A stretch of 64,000 nucleotides of DNA from Periconia sp. R9002. Lineage: Eukaryota > Ascomycota > Dothideomycetes > Pleosporales > Periconiaceae. Shown one piece after another: positions 21,089-31,652 of this stretch. Location: the NCBI GenBank assembly GCA_023627715.1, contig JAMAHW010000008.1:1-64000 (forward strand), written 5' to 3'. The position numbers and the translations under genes are program-made. The notes beneath the pieces are model-generated. The model made no database searches. It was not told the origin of the DNA and was given only the letters and a program-made list of their open reading frames with translations. Numbering within the stretch: position 1 is the first letter of the stretch; each line of letters opens with the position of its first letter.

Positions 21089-24000
21089 TGTGACCTGGTA
21101 TGCATTAGAGAGCCCAAAACGAGAAGCTAGCCGCCTAAGCGACGAGCAGTAGCAATTGTGCACACAGGATGGATCCATGAAGCAGATCGGGGGAGAGGGG
21201 CCATACTGATTAGATTATGATATATTGCCGGCAATGGCTTTATTGAGGAAGAGGCAGTACGTGGCCGAGGGCTCACCGCCGTCTGCTGTGCAAGGCGGAC
21301 GGGGCGCTGTGGTGAGAAGGCGACTGGCAGATATAGTAGGTGTAGTTGTGCTCTATCTGCGGGCATTCCGTTAGCAATGTGCGAGTTCCCGTTTTGCATT
21401 CCAAGAGGGCTTTGCAGTAACAACAAGCGAGCGAAGCGAACGGTGGCCGCACCACCACCACCAAGAGAGAACAACGTACATGGCGGACCGAGTACCTAAG
21501 CTAGTGATGGCTCTTTACCAAACGATGGGTCGCAAGGATTGGGGTGTGAAGCTGGTGAGGCGAGCAAAGGCGGACTCCATGCAGCGGCGTCGGGGGTGTT
21601 GAGGAAGAGAGGGGCGGGCCAGTAGTTTTGGCAATGGCAGCGGTTTGAGACAAACGAGGGTATGGAATGTAGGCGGCACTCGATGGGCTACGAGGAAGTT
21701 GTTGCGGCAAAGGCAGTGGTTGAAGCGGGAGAGAAGGAGCGTTTGCAGTTGTCGCAGTACAGTAGGAGCCGAGCGAGGTGATGCCGGGGAGAACGAGCGT
21801 GGGGTCGCCTGCGAGAGCGGTGGAAAAGGAAGGACAGGGAAAAGAAAAAGCAGCAGAAGAAGAGCAAAAGAAAGGAATGTCGGGAGCAGTGGGGAGAAAT
21901 GGTGGGTAACCGTGTGTGTGGTAGATGACGGAATGAATGAAGGGGTTGCGAGGGAAAAGAGCGTGGAGCAGTGGAATCGACGGTGCAGCAAGCACAGCAG
22001 CAAAGCACAGCGCAGCACGGTGCAGTACAGTACAGCACAGCACAGCACAGTACAGAGAAAAAGAATGGACGAACGAGAGACGGATCCTAGGCGGGTGGAG
22101 ACGGATGGTAGTGTGCAAGTGCAAGTGCATGGACAGGGCAGCCAGGGCAAGGCTCAGGGCCAGGGGCAGAGAGCATGCATGCATGCATGGGTGTTATTCC
22201 AGTAATGTAATAAGTACTGTACTGTATACAGCGTATATTTGGACTGACATGGGCCACCACCATCATCACCACCACCACCCAGGAATTATTACCACCATGA
22301 TTGATCATTGCATTTATTATTACACGTCGCGAGTCTCTCATCCTCATCCTCCTCCTCACTCACCCAGGGCCCACTTCATGCCCGGCGCCCGAGTCGGCCA
22401 GGGGCTTCCATCACGATCAAGCCCTTCGTGTTCAAGGGTGCTTGATTGTACTGCGCTGCTAGAGGTCATCTCCGTGCGCGCACGCAGAATGCAGGCAGGT
22501 TGGAGAGTGGGCGGCGCTTCAAGCAATGTGAGACGTGACACACTGATGCCTCCCTGTGCGCCTGCACCAATGGGCCATTCGCGACTCGACTCTTCTTTTG
22601 TTTTTTCGTCTTCTTCTTTCTTTTCCCATCCTCCTCTGCTTCGCCTCGGGTCAATGGTCGCGCCGCGGGTGGTGGCGGAGGGCCGCCTCAATGAAGCCTA
22701 TCTACCTACCATCACCACCACCACCACCACCACCACTTGCGGTCCTCCACCTCCCGGGAGACGCCCCTCAAAGTTGACTGTCAATAGGCGCCCATCCGGC
22801 CGGAACATGCGACGAGTGGCCAAAGTCAATTGTACACAATGACAAGCGGCCCTCTCCCAAAACGGTCGCTAACGTACCTGGCCTGGTGGGCCCTGCATTT
22901 CGTCTCCTAATCTCTCCCCCCTCCTCATCCTCGATTGGTAGTACACTCTACCTGTAGTCTATCGGCTCTGTACTCCTCGGTCCTTTTTCATCGTGCCCTC
23001 ATTTCCTGTACATACGCTGGCTTGCTGGTACCGCATACTACCTTTGCAGCTTGCCAGCCATTGCCAATGCCGTCGTGTACGTACCGTACCTACTCATGTA
23101 CTATATGTACAGTAATGTAATGTTCCGGTACATGCCTAAGTACTTAGGTAATCATTGCTCAATCTTCCCCCAAAATGAAACACGACTCGCTCGCGAGCCC
23201 GCGATTCAGCTAGCAGGCATTGGCATCGAAAGCGACTCCTTTTTTCTTGCTCTCTGCCATCTCGCAGAATGGCAGAATACGATTCTGTGGTAATAACATC
23301 ATCTAATAAGCAACCAATGATGACAAAAGGAGAGGTGAGCTGGCTTTTGTCGTCAGTAGGTATCGCCATCGACCGCTGCCGAGATGGGAAAGACGAAGCA
23401 CATGTAATACTCTCTCCTGGCGTGCTTGTAAAAACGGCATGGGCAAGCGTGTCTTACCGTACGACATGGAAGGGTTTCGAGATGCTGACTGCGAACTCTG
23501 TTTGTCATGTCGAATCCTCCTCACCTCACCTCACCTCACCCTCAAATTCCATCTTCTTTGCCAGATCAGCGTCATCCGTCATTCGTCGTGGGCCGGCCAC
23601 GTAGCGGTGTGCGCTGATGGATATACTTATAGTACAGTACAGAACAGGATGAGACAGGCTCCCCTCATTTGATTTCCATGGATGAAACCACGATGTGCTG
23701 TCGAGGTTCATCTCGCGAACGGCTCGTGGAGACGCGGGCGCGGGGAAGGAGAGCAGACAACATCATCATGGTCAGAACGAGGTGGATGAAACGGCGAGCG
23801 ACGCCTCCTGAGCTTGGATCCAGCAGCCCCCCTGGTCGGCTGGGTTCCTGGCTTAGTCCTGATGCGGTTAAAGCATCCATGGCATACCACGCCCGCGGCT
23901 CCTCGCAGAAGTTTACCCCTGACCCGGAATTCAACAGTCCAATCCCAACGTCAACTGCACTCAAAGCACTGTAGCAATTAGATACCTATCCATCCACCAG

Positions 24001-25714
24001 CGCCAAAGGACCCAAGCCGACAAAAGAAAACATACCCACCCGTAGGCCGTCAGCCTCCGAAACAGATGGCTTACCACAGCAGACCAACGGATTTCCACAT
24101 TATTAAATAAGAACGGGAAACAGGCTCGTCCCGACACGTCTGACGCCGCTCATCTCATCTCATCTCCCTGTCTGCCTGCCTGCCGTTCCGCCCACCTATC
24201 GATCAGCGAGGCACTCCATCGGCCACCCTCGAGTACGCTGCTAACCTGTACAGAGACCAGCCTGCCCCTGCCGCCGGCTTCTATACATATTGCATGGCAG
24301 CCTCCCGTTACTTCAGCCTGAGTTGATTCGCCCGCGCAGCGAAGCCCGACCTCGCATCCCACTGCAGCCTGCAGCCTGCAGCCATCCTGACCCGGAGAAC
24401 ACCAGAATGGGTTCAAAACATGACCATTCCTGTCCATTGCCGATGCGTGCCTCTTGTCAGCGGCAGCGCGCTGTTTGTCTCTCTGTTTGTTTGTTTGACA
24501 CACGCGTCTTAAAGCTCCGTGACATCTAAACACTCACAATCATGAGAAACCAGCATGTACGCCGGCCTACGACGGCCGCCATATCCCCAAAATTGACCAA
24601 CACGGCTCGCAAATCACCCAGAAATGAAGCAAAAGTAATCAGACACCAACAGACCCACATCCCTCCTCTTTCTCCACGCGGTAATCAAGGCCTCCGCCGC
24701 CCCGGCTATTTTTTGCTGCTGCCAACAATAGGCAGGATACGAAATTTCCAATCTTTTTCTGGAAGCATTTGACGGCCGGACTTTTGATCTTCTGGGGGGC
24801 GATGAAAGACCAAAGGGCGCCATGCTGATTGGTTGGGACGGGAAATGGAAGAGCGAGAACCGCCTCTCCCGTTCCCGCGGTACATGTCAGCAACAAAAGC
24901 AAAGGATCAATTGTGGACGACGATCTTCTCTCTCCATCTTCTCTCTTTGCGATCCCGTCATGGCTGTGCTTACGCCACGCTGGGGCCGGGCATTCCCCGT
25001 CGGCCGGTCTGATGGGCTCCTCGTTGCCTTTCTACGCGTCCGCCGCGCGAAGGAAAACCAGGGACATGGCGCGCGTAAAGGTCTGTGAGTAAACAAACCA
25101 ACCCCTAGTCCCCTCCATCTTGTTCCCAGTGACAAAACCCGACCTCAATCCCACCCAACCACCTGGGCTTACAGAGACAAAGCGCAAAAGCTTTTTCGCT
25201 CCCTCTTCGCTCGTGGGTAAAAGGTCCGACGTAGTGGGACTGTTGCCGTTTAGTAGATTTTTGTGTTTTTTTTCTCTTAGCAAGTGGAAAGTGGGTGCGT
25301 GACTAGCGCGATGGATCATCGGAGACGAGTCACGAACCGCTAGTTTTCAGCATACTAGATTTCTCCCTCTCGTGTGAGTGCTTTCGGGTGACAGAAAAGT
25401 GGCACACCTCACCCTACGCAAACAAGAAAAGAGAGAATATAATAACGACCTTGTCAACGCCTTTTAACCTTTGATATCAATAGATAAACTGCTACTACAG
25501 GTTGTTCAAAATCTAATAAAACATATCCATAGGATTCCCTGGTCTCCTTGCACGTCTCCCATCTCTTGTTCCCCGAGAGCCGGCTTTCTTCTTCAATATG
25601 AACGATACGGTCGTTGGCACACGGTGTATTCCAACGCACTCTCGCGGCGTCGTTACTCGCATGAACGTCTCCAAGCAATGAAGAGTCACCTCCACTCGTC
25701 CAACGACGGCACTG
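21089..25714. other. low-complexity, gene-poor region
   Basis: I see no credible gene. There are several simple-sequence patches: CAG/CAGCACAG-rich at about 21965-22060, CAC/CAT triplets at about 22253-22279, CAC triplets at about 22711-22736, CACCT repeats at about 23519-23540 and CAGCCTG repeats at about 24363-24382. A GTAC/TACCTA-rich stretch lies at about 23085-23150. Frames of 200-300 codons between 21500 and 22840 are made of these repeats and are open on both strands at once, so I do not call them genes. The left end is the upstream region of the large disordered-protein gene. Confidence 0.5.
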
Positions 25715-25966
25715 TTAGGTATGGTCAGATGCCCACACCTTATTCAGGATCTTGTACGTGTGGATTCCATCGTTGTAGAACTGATGGGTGAACTGAGGCG
25801 TGGACTTTGAATGCCAGGGCTTGTAGTTCAACACTCGATATATCAGACTGCCGTTCTGGTCCCGGAGAATAAGTTGCGTGTCTTCCTCTTCCTTGAGGGG
25901 AGTCAGAGGTGGCAGAGGGATTTCGGCTTGTGATAGGTACGAGAGGGATGGCACCGGGGGAGGAGC
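25715..25966 (-). other. isolated exon-like fragment
   Basis: An 84-codon open stretch begins after a plausible splice acceptor (TTTTTGG-side sequence ending AAAGCAG) and ends at TAA 25715. Its composition is unlike the surrounding noncoding DNA: codons end mostly in C or G, and the peptide (segments LILRDQNGSLIYRVLNYKPW and FTHQFYNDGIHTYKILNKV) looks like a folded protein. It has no ATG of its own; an in-frame TGA lies 28 nt before the acceptor. I could not find a convincing upstream exon between 25967 and 26400. It may be the last exon of an unrecognised gene or a remnant. Confidence 0.3.
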
Positions 25967-26423
25967 CTGCTTTTTGGTTTGATCATTAGCTCACTCCTTG
26001 AATGGTAGGTGTACATGTATGAAGGACTGATCTTCCCTGTAGCCTATTAGAATATGTGTATACTCCGTTGTATATACTCGACTACTAGTATATGTATAAA
26101 TGCATATATTGATAGTGATATCTATACATGTATATATCTTCCCGGATTACTAGTATTTGGTATCATAATTAGACCAAAATGACTCGCGGGAGCAGGCAGT
26201 ACAGTTCTATCAGTAGTCGCTGACGAAATGGTGTCTGGCTCTCTACATTCGAGCCTAACGAGGACTTTGGGTGTGCTCCTGCCGGAGCTAGTCTCTCTGT
26301 TTACAAAGTACGTAGTCGGCAACCGCGACTGACTACACCACCCCACACACACAACACTCTCACAGTCACGACTTCCTTCACGACTTCCTTCACCACCCTA
26401 GGCCGCCGGCCCGTCAACCTGCA
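25967..26423. other. upstream region of the MYND gene
   Basis: This stretch is A/T-rich with many TATA-type stretches (26041-26140). Just before the start codon a 12-nt unit (CACGACTTCCTT) is repeated in tandem at about 26367-26390. I see no gene. Confidence 0.5.
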
Positions 26424-27728
26424 ATGGTAAGTGTTGGTTATCAAGTTATCTCGGTTTGATGTTCTTCTCCTCCTTTTTGCTGTTATGGGAACTGGTATCT
26501 TTACACTCGTTAGGATCTTTGCGGTACCTGTGGGCGCGACGCTGATAAGCGCTGCTCCGCTTGCAAAGCCACTTGGTACTGCTCCTTGAGATGCCAGAGA
26601 CAGGACTATCGAAATCACAAATACCTCTGCAAGACCTTCAAAGACTTCCAAATCGCTCCGATTCCTCAGGAAATCTACGAAGTCTATGGCCGTGCTATCC
26701 TGTTCCACCCTCAAGAGCACCGACCTCGCTTCATCTGGCTCAAATTCGACCGGCAGCTGCGACATGGCGGCTGGCTTAAGCCTCGAGTTGAGAAAATCCT
26801 TGCGATCGACGACAACGAGATTAAAGCTGGTGGTTACATGGGTGACGTGCGCAAGCTGGAGATCCCCGTGAAGTTTCCCACTGGCCGTGATCTGCCGCAG
26901 ACCTTCTGTCTGCCATTTCGGCACCTCGATGAACCGAATCAAAACCAGACCATCCGCAAGGTGTCTAATCTCACGGATAAGCATCTTAATTGGCACGGCC
27001 CTGCGGTTGCATACGGATATGAACAGTGGGACAGAGACGCAGAGTCAATCATTAACTTGACGCCTACACATCTCCCCCAACTCGTAGACTTCTTCCGCCA
27101 GCATCTGTGCTGTGCAGCAACAATGCAGATGACCCGTCCCATGAACTCCTCTTTCATTACACCACCTCCTAGGTACGACACGCACAATCCCAGAAACGCT
27201 AGAATCGACATCGTGCGAATGAACTGCAAAGGCGACGCAGTGCTGGGCAGGATGCCCAAATACGAAGGCTTCAGCACTCCCGCCGCCCACCCTCTCTTCC
27301 AACAAGAACCTACGCAGCTCACTGCCCACATCGGCATCCCACTCATTACCCAACGTGTCCCAAACAGCTTATCAGTGTGGGAAGGCGTCGCTGACCATGC
27401 TCACCTCGCATCCAACGCCGAGGCCACATTCCTCAACATCCAAATCGCACCCGACGAGACGTTCGGCCATTTGCACGAGGACTGGAAGGGTAACGATATT
27501 GGCATGGTTTTGGTCGCCCGCAAGGACAGGAAGGCACTCCATCCCGACCATCTCCTCGCGCTCGTCGATTTCGTCACTAACCATATTTTGGATTTCCGCT
27601 CCGCGAGTGAGGGGGCTCTGAGGCAGAGTGCTGTGATGGAGGAGCTTGCACCTGACAAGTTTAGGGAGTATTGGGAGGGTTGGAAGGTTCGGTATGCTAG
27701 CAGAGTTGTATCGCCGTTCGATGTGTGA
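26424..27728 (+). CDS. MYND-type zinc finger protein
   Basis: MYND fingers mediate protein-protein contacts, often in chromatin or methyltransferase proteins. No SET domain is visible here and the rest of the protein is unrecognised. The exons are 26424-26426 and 26514-27728 (405 aa): the first coding exon is the ATG alone, followed by an 87-nt intron with a consensus GTAAGT donor and TTAG acceptor. The splice places Met directly before the finger. Ligands in order are C4, C7, C15, C18, C24, C28, H36 and C40, the complete MYND pattern. The frame downstream is open without ATG for a long way, so no internal start would keep the finger. The body of about 360 aa is soluble in appearance; the C-terminal part (HLHEDWKGNDIGMVLVARKD) looks globular. 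Confidence 0.85.
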
Positions 27729-28798
27729 GCGCTGGCGTGGGTGGTGTGAATTGTGGAATACCTCTGAGACGATTACCTAGTCATCGAAATGATTAAAAAC
27801 AAAAGAACTTCTGATTACGAACTTTGCGTTCTTGCATGTGCTGGTTGCTTTTTTGGAATTGAAACGTGAATCCTACCTACCCTATCGACGAGCACCGCTT
27901 TTGGGGAGTAAGCCAAAGCATCACTTCTCCCAATTCACGTCTCTATCCACATTTCGAAATCCGCATGTAGTCCTTCGAACAACGAACCTAATCTCGAAAG
28001 ACTAGAATTAGCTACATGTATACAAACATAAGTACATATCAAGTTGCTCGTTCATCTACGTACATACCTACCTAATCCATCATACACACATACACCACAC
28101 ATCTCCTGGCCTTACGTACGTCGTGCTTAAGTAGATGAAGATATCGATGTGAAGTCTTATGAGGTACGCATGTGTCTCGCGTTTATTGAATGGCAAGGTA
28201 GCAAGGTACTGTTCGTCGCGACAGAACAGAGGAGGAGAAGAAGGATAGAGAGTGGGGGGTGATGTTTTGAACTGGGATTTTTGTCTAGAGCGAGGGGGTG
28301 TTGGGGGTGGAAATGGAGAACGGTACACGTACATTTCCATACACATACATTGATACGACTTGAACATCTATCAATTGTACGTACATACCTACTCACGCAT
28401 ATTTACCGCTCTTCTTTTCTTAATCACGGTGTGAACGACATCGCGATAACTCCTCTCTTTCCCCCCTCTACACACACACAAAGACACCAAAAAAAAAAAA
28501 AAAAAAATCTAATCTTCAAATTTTATAGATTTCTATATAAAATCGACTTTCATATCGTTCGTTGTAACAATGCAACAATTCGCTAAAAAAAACACGGGCA
28601 ATCGATTCATTTGAACGGGGGAACAAACGATTCACCCCCCCCCCCTCCCCAAGATGTCGAGATGGAAATCTAACATGCAACAACAACCAACCCGCGCATC
28701 ATATGATCCTTCCCAAGGCATTCCAAGACTGCTGCTCCGCTCTATACCATATCATCCTCTCTCTATTCGTAAGCACGTGTAAGCATATGCGGGGACGA
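27729..28798. other. convergent intergenic region
   Basis: This holds the 3' ends of the MYND gene and the glucosidase II beta gene. It contains TACATACCTACC-type repeats (about 28055-28075 and 28380), an A run of about 19 nt at 28489-28507 and a C-rich run at about 28634-28650. I see no gene. Confidence 0.55.
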
Positions 28799-30623
28799 CT
28801 ACAACTCGTTGTGCGCGGGCGCGGCCTCCTGCTTGGCCTCCTTGATGCCGCAGACAGCGGGCGTGCCCATCTCCATGCGGTAAACACACTTCTCCTCCTC
28901 GACAATCTTCCAGATCTCGTCCTTCTCGGCGCACGCCAGGATGACCTGGGTGCTGCGGTTCGGGCCGTTCCAGCAGTGCTGGCCGTTCTCGTACTTGAGG
29001 GCGTAGCGGAGGCCGGAGCCGAGGCCCTTGCCGTCGGCGGGGAGGTCCTCGTCGACGGTGACGGTGTCGATGCGGACGAAGTTGCCCATGCCCGTGTTGC
29101 CGCCGCCCTTTTTGGGCTTCTGCGTCGTGCTGGACAGGAAGCAGTGTTCGTACGTGTACTCGCCGCTGTCCTGCTCGACGCAGCGGCCCTTGAGCGCGCG
29201 GAACACGTTGTCCGGGCCGTAGTCTTTGGTGGCGTCTTCTTCGTGCTCGCGGAGCTCGTTGCGGTCGTTGTCGAGTTCGCGCCTCGCCGTGTCGAGCTGC
29301 GAGCGTGCGTCTGTGACCGCTTTGGACTCGGCTGCGTCTGTGTTGGGGTCCGCGAGGATGCCGTTTTCGATGAGCGTGATGCGGAGCGAGCGGAGTTTGG
29401 CGTCGAGCCAGTTGCGGATGGGATCGGGGAGGTATTCTTCAAACTTGTAGACTGTAGTCATGTCAATGGCTATGGTCAGGGTGATTATAGGGGATAGTGG
29501 AACTTACGAGCTTCGACATCAGACTCATCCCCTTCTTCAAACTCGGCCCATTTGATGGCGCTTTCCGATTCTGGGTTCAGAATTTCATCGAGGTCGCGAT
29601 CGCGCGCCTCGTCCGGTCCCGGACGTTCCTGTGCAGCGTAGTCTTCCCAAGCCTTCACGGCGCGCTTCACACCTTCGTCGTTGAAGTTTGGGTTGTATTC
29701 TTCCTTGAACCGCCGGAGGATCTCCTCCAGCTCCCCGATTCGCTGCCTTGCAGCATCTCTTTCGCTTCGGACTCTCTTTGTGTTCTCGCTCAATTCTTCG
29801 ATCCTCTGCTTGGCCAGCCCGCTCAGTACTCCTAATTTCCCACCTTTACCAGCACCCCTTACAATCTTGCCCTTCTCTGACCTCTCCACCTCAGCCAATG
29901 TCTTCTCCAGTGCCTGCACTTTGATCTCTTGGCTTTGGATCTGCGTCTTGAGAGTGCTGATTCGATCCTCGACCTCTTTCCGCAACCTCTCTGCCTCAGC
30001 TACCAATTCTTTCCTCCGCCGGTTCGCATTCCCCAAGCTTTGCTGCCTTGCCTCGTCCTGCTTGCGCCACTCCTTGCCGATCTTCGCGCACCGATCTTCA
30101 CACTTGACACCGCCAACGTGTTCGAACTCGTCGCTGCCGTCACAGCATAGCTCATAGTCGCATACACCGTCATTTACGGCTGTGAAAGGCACATAGCTGG
30201 GCAGATGACCTTTGTTTTTGCAGTAGAATCCGGGAAGCGCAGCCGCAGCATCGCCAGTCTCAAAGCGCGAGGGTTGAGGTGGGGATAGGTGGGAGAGGGA
30301 GGAACAAGCACTGGTGCCAGGCTCGTCACTGCCGTCGGGACAGTCGCAGTAGTCGTCGTTGAGGCGGGATATGTCTAGTTTGATGGATGGTGTAGAGATG
30401 CAGGAGAATGAGGTGGCATCTTTGTAGAATTTCGCAACTATCCTCCTAGTTAGCAGGTGTTCCTCAATTGCATCCACATTCAAGTGTCCCCGTAGCTTTA
30501 GCGGGTGATGAACGTACACTCTGGTCCGACACCGCGCGGCCGGGGTGGGTCTGAGGCGGCATTTGCGGTGGCTGTGAGAAGCGGTAAGAGAAGAGCTACG
30601 GAGGAGAGCGTTTTCCCACCCAT
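28799..30623 (-). CDS. glucosidase II beta subunit (PRKCSH/Gtb1-like)
   Basis: This is the regulatory subunit of ER glucosidase II, which trims glucose from N-glycans in the calnexin cycle. The exons are 30623-30518, 30437-29508 and 29451-28799 (562 aa), with introns of 80 and 56 nt. The first junction gives PEFAKFYKD and the second DVEALYKFEEYLPD, both fitting the family. A signal peptide covers about 1-23. Two LDLa-like Ca-binding motifs are visible, CDCPDGSDE at about 66-74 and CDYELCCDGSDE at about 128-139. A coiled-coil region follows (about 155-320), then an acidic stretch and a C-terminal MRH lectin domain (from GRCVEQDSGEYTYEHCF to MEMGTPAVC). The protein ends in HNEL, which resembles an HDEL-type ER retrieval signal. 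Confidence 0.93.
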
Positions 30624-31652
30624 TTTTGCGGGATTGGCGTATGAATTGAAGCTTGGGAGCGGTGATGCTGGATGCCACCTGTGCCTTCGATGCTCGAATT
30701 AGTGGGCCAATCAGAGCGATATGGAGCTTGGCGGGGCCGTTCCTCATGTGCACCTGAAACCGAACCATCTTCACTGTCTCTCACCGTCTACTAACCATAT
30801 CGACCAATCACACAGTATTTGACCGGCATCACGATCATCACTTTCTCTGCACCGGCGAATTGATATGCTCGATCACGCTAATTGCCAATTCTCTCGAGTT
30901 TGTGAATTACTATTGAGTCAAGAGCCACTCAATTATCGACCGCTGCAAAGGTCTGACCTTCATGGCACATTTCCACTCTCTTCATCAGTTCATTTTATTC
31001 GATGCAACAACTCTCTTTATCAGATCATAGCATCTTTCGAAAGCTCCGCCCATGAAATAAAACTTAACTCCTCACAATACCAACTTCTATTCGCACGCAC
31101 GGCTTGCTCAATGGAAATTCTGCCCCATGTGAATTGGGATAATGTGAATCAGCTATTTTCGACTTTCCCATAACAGTGATGCAGCGTACCAACAGGAAAA
31201 CTAGTTAGCATCCCGGTCAAAGAAAGGCGACCCAATAGGACCCGACAGCCAACGTGAGCACGATTGTAGTACAACGGAGGCACAAGACAAGAAGCTCGAG
31301 CCTCAACTATGATCAGAATCCCAAAGTCAAGACTTCTATAGCGTCGCTAGCCCAACCAGGCAACGAATCATGGTCATCAGCGCATCAGAAGACCGTGTTC
31401 GGATCCTGATTGTTGAGATCATAGGCAGTCAAAGAGCGGGCAGTGAGCACGCTTTACCAAAGACGTCAACGCGGCTCGGTTTCAAAATGTCAAGCTAAAT
31501 GAGGGCCATTAGTTGTACGCAAAGGCGTTGCCATTCCTGTCACGCGGCAACTCATGACCGTGAGGGCAGAATTCTTTTAATTCTCCCCCAAGCCAAACCG
31601 ATCTTTGGACGTTTCTGCCCTGGCCTTTGAACAATTTCGCAGTCGATAATCC
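30624..31652. other. divergent intergenic region
   Basis: This is the upstream DNA of the glucosidase II beta gene (minus) and of the twin-module gene (plus). An open frame at 30865-31173 is not protein-like. I see no repeat of note. Confidence 0.5.

Noticed and set aside
22253..22279. His-tag-like His run in a translated frame
   Set aside because: It is a CAC/CAT microsatellite in noncoding DNA, not a gene or vector remnant; no vector sequence surrounds it.
21501..22842. Frames of 186-301 codons on both strands
   Set aside because: They consist of translated CAG/CAC-type repeats, overlap each other on opposite strands and lack splice or protein-like features.
26301..26996. 231-codon minus-strand frame over the MYND gene
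   Set aside because: It is antisense to the MYND coding exon and intron; the sense strand has the complete zinc-ligand pattern.
28703..29497. Long plus-strand open frame (264 codons) and a 247-codon minus-strand frame
   Set aside because: Both overlap exon 3 of glucosidase II beta in other frames and are low-complexity Ala/Arg/Val sequences caused by its GC-rich codons.
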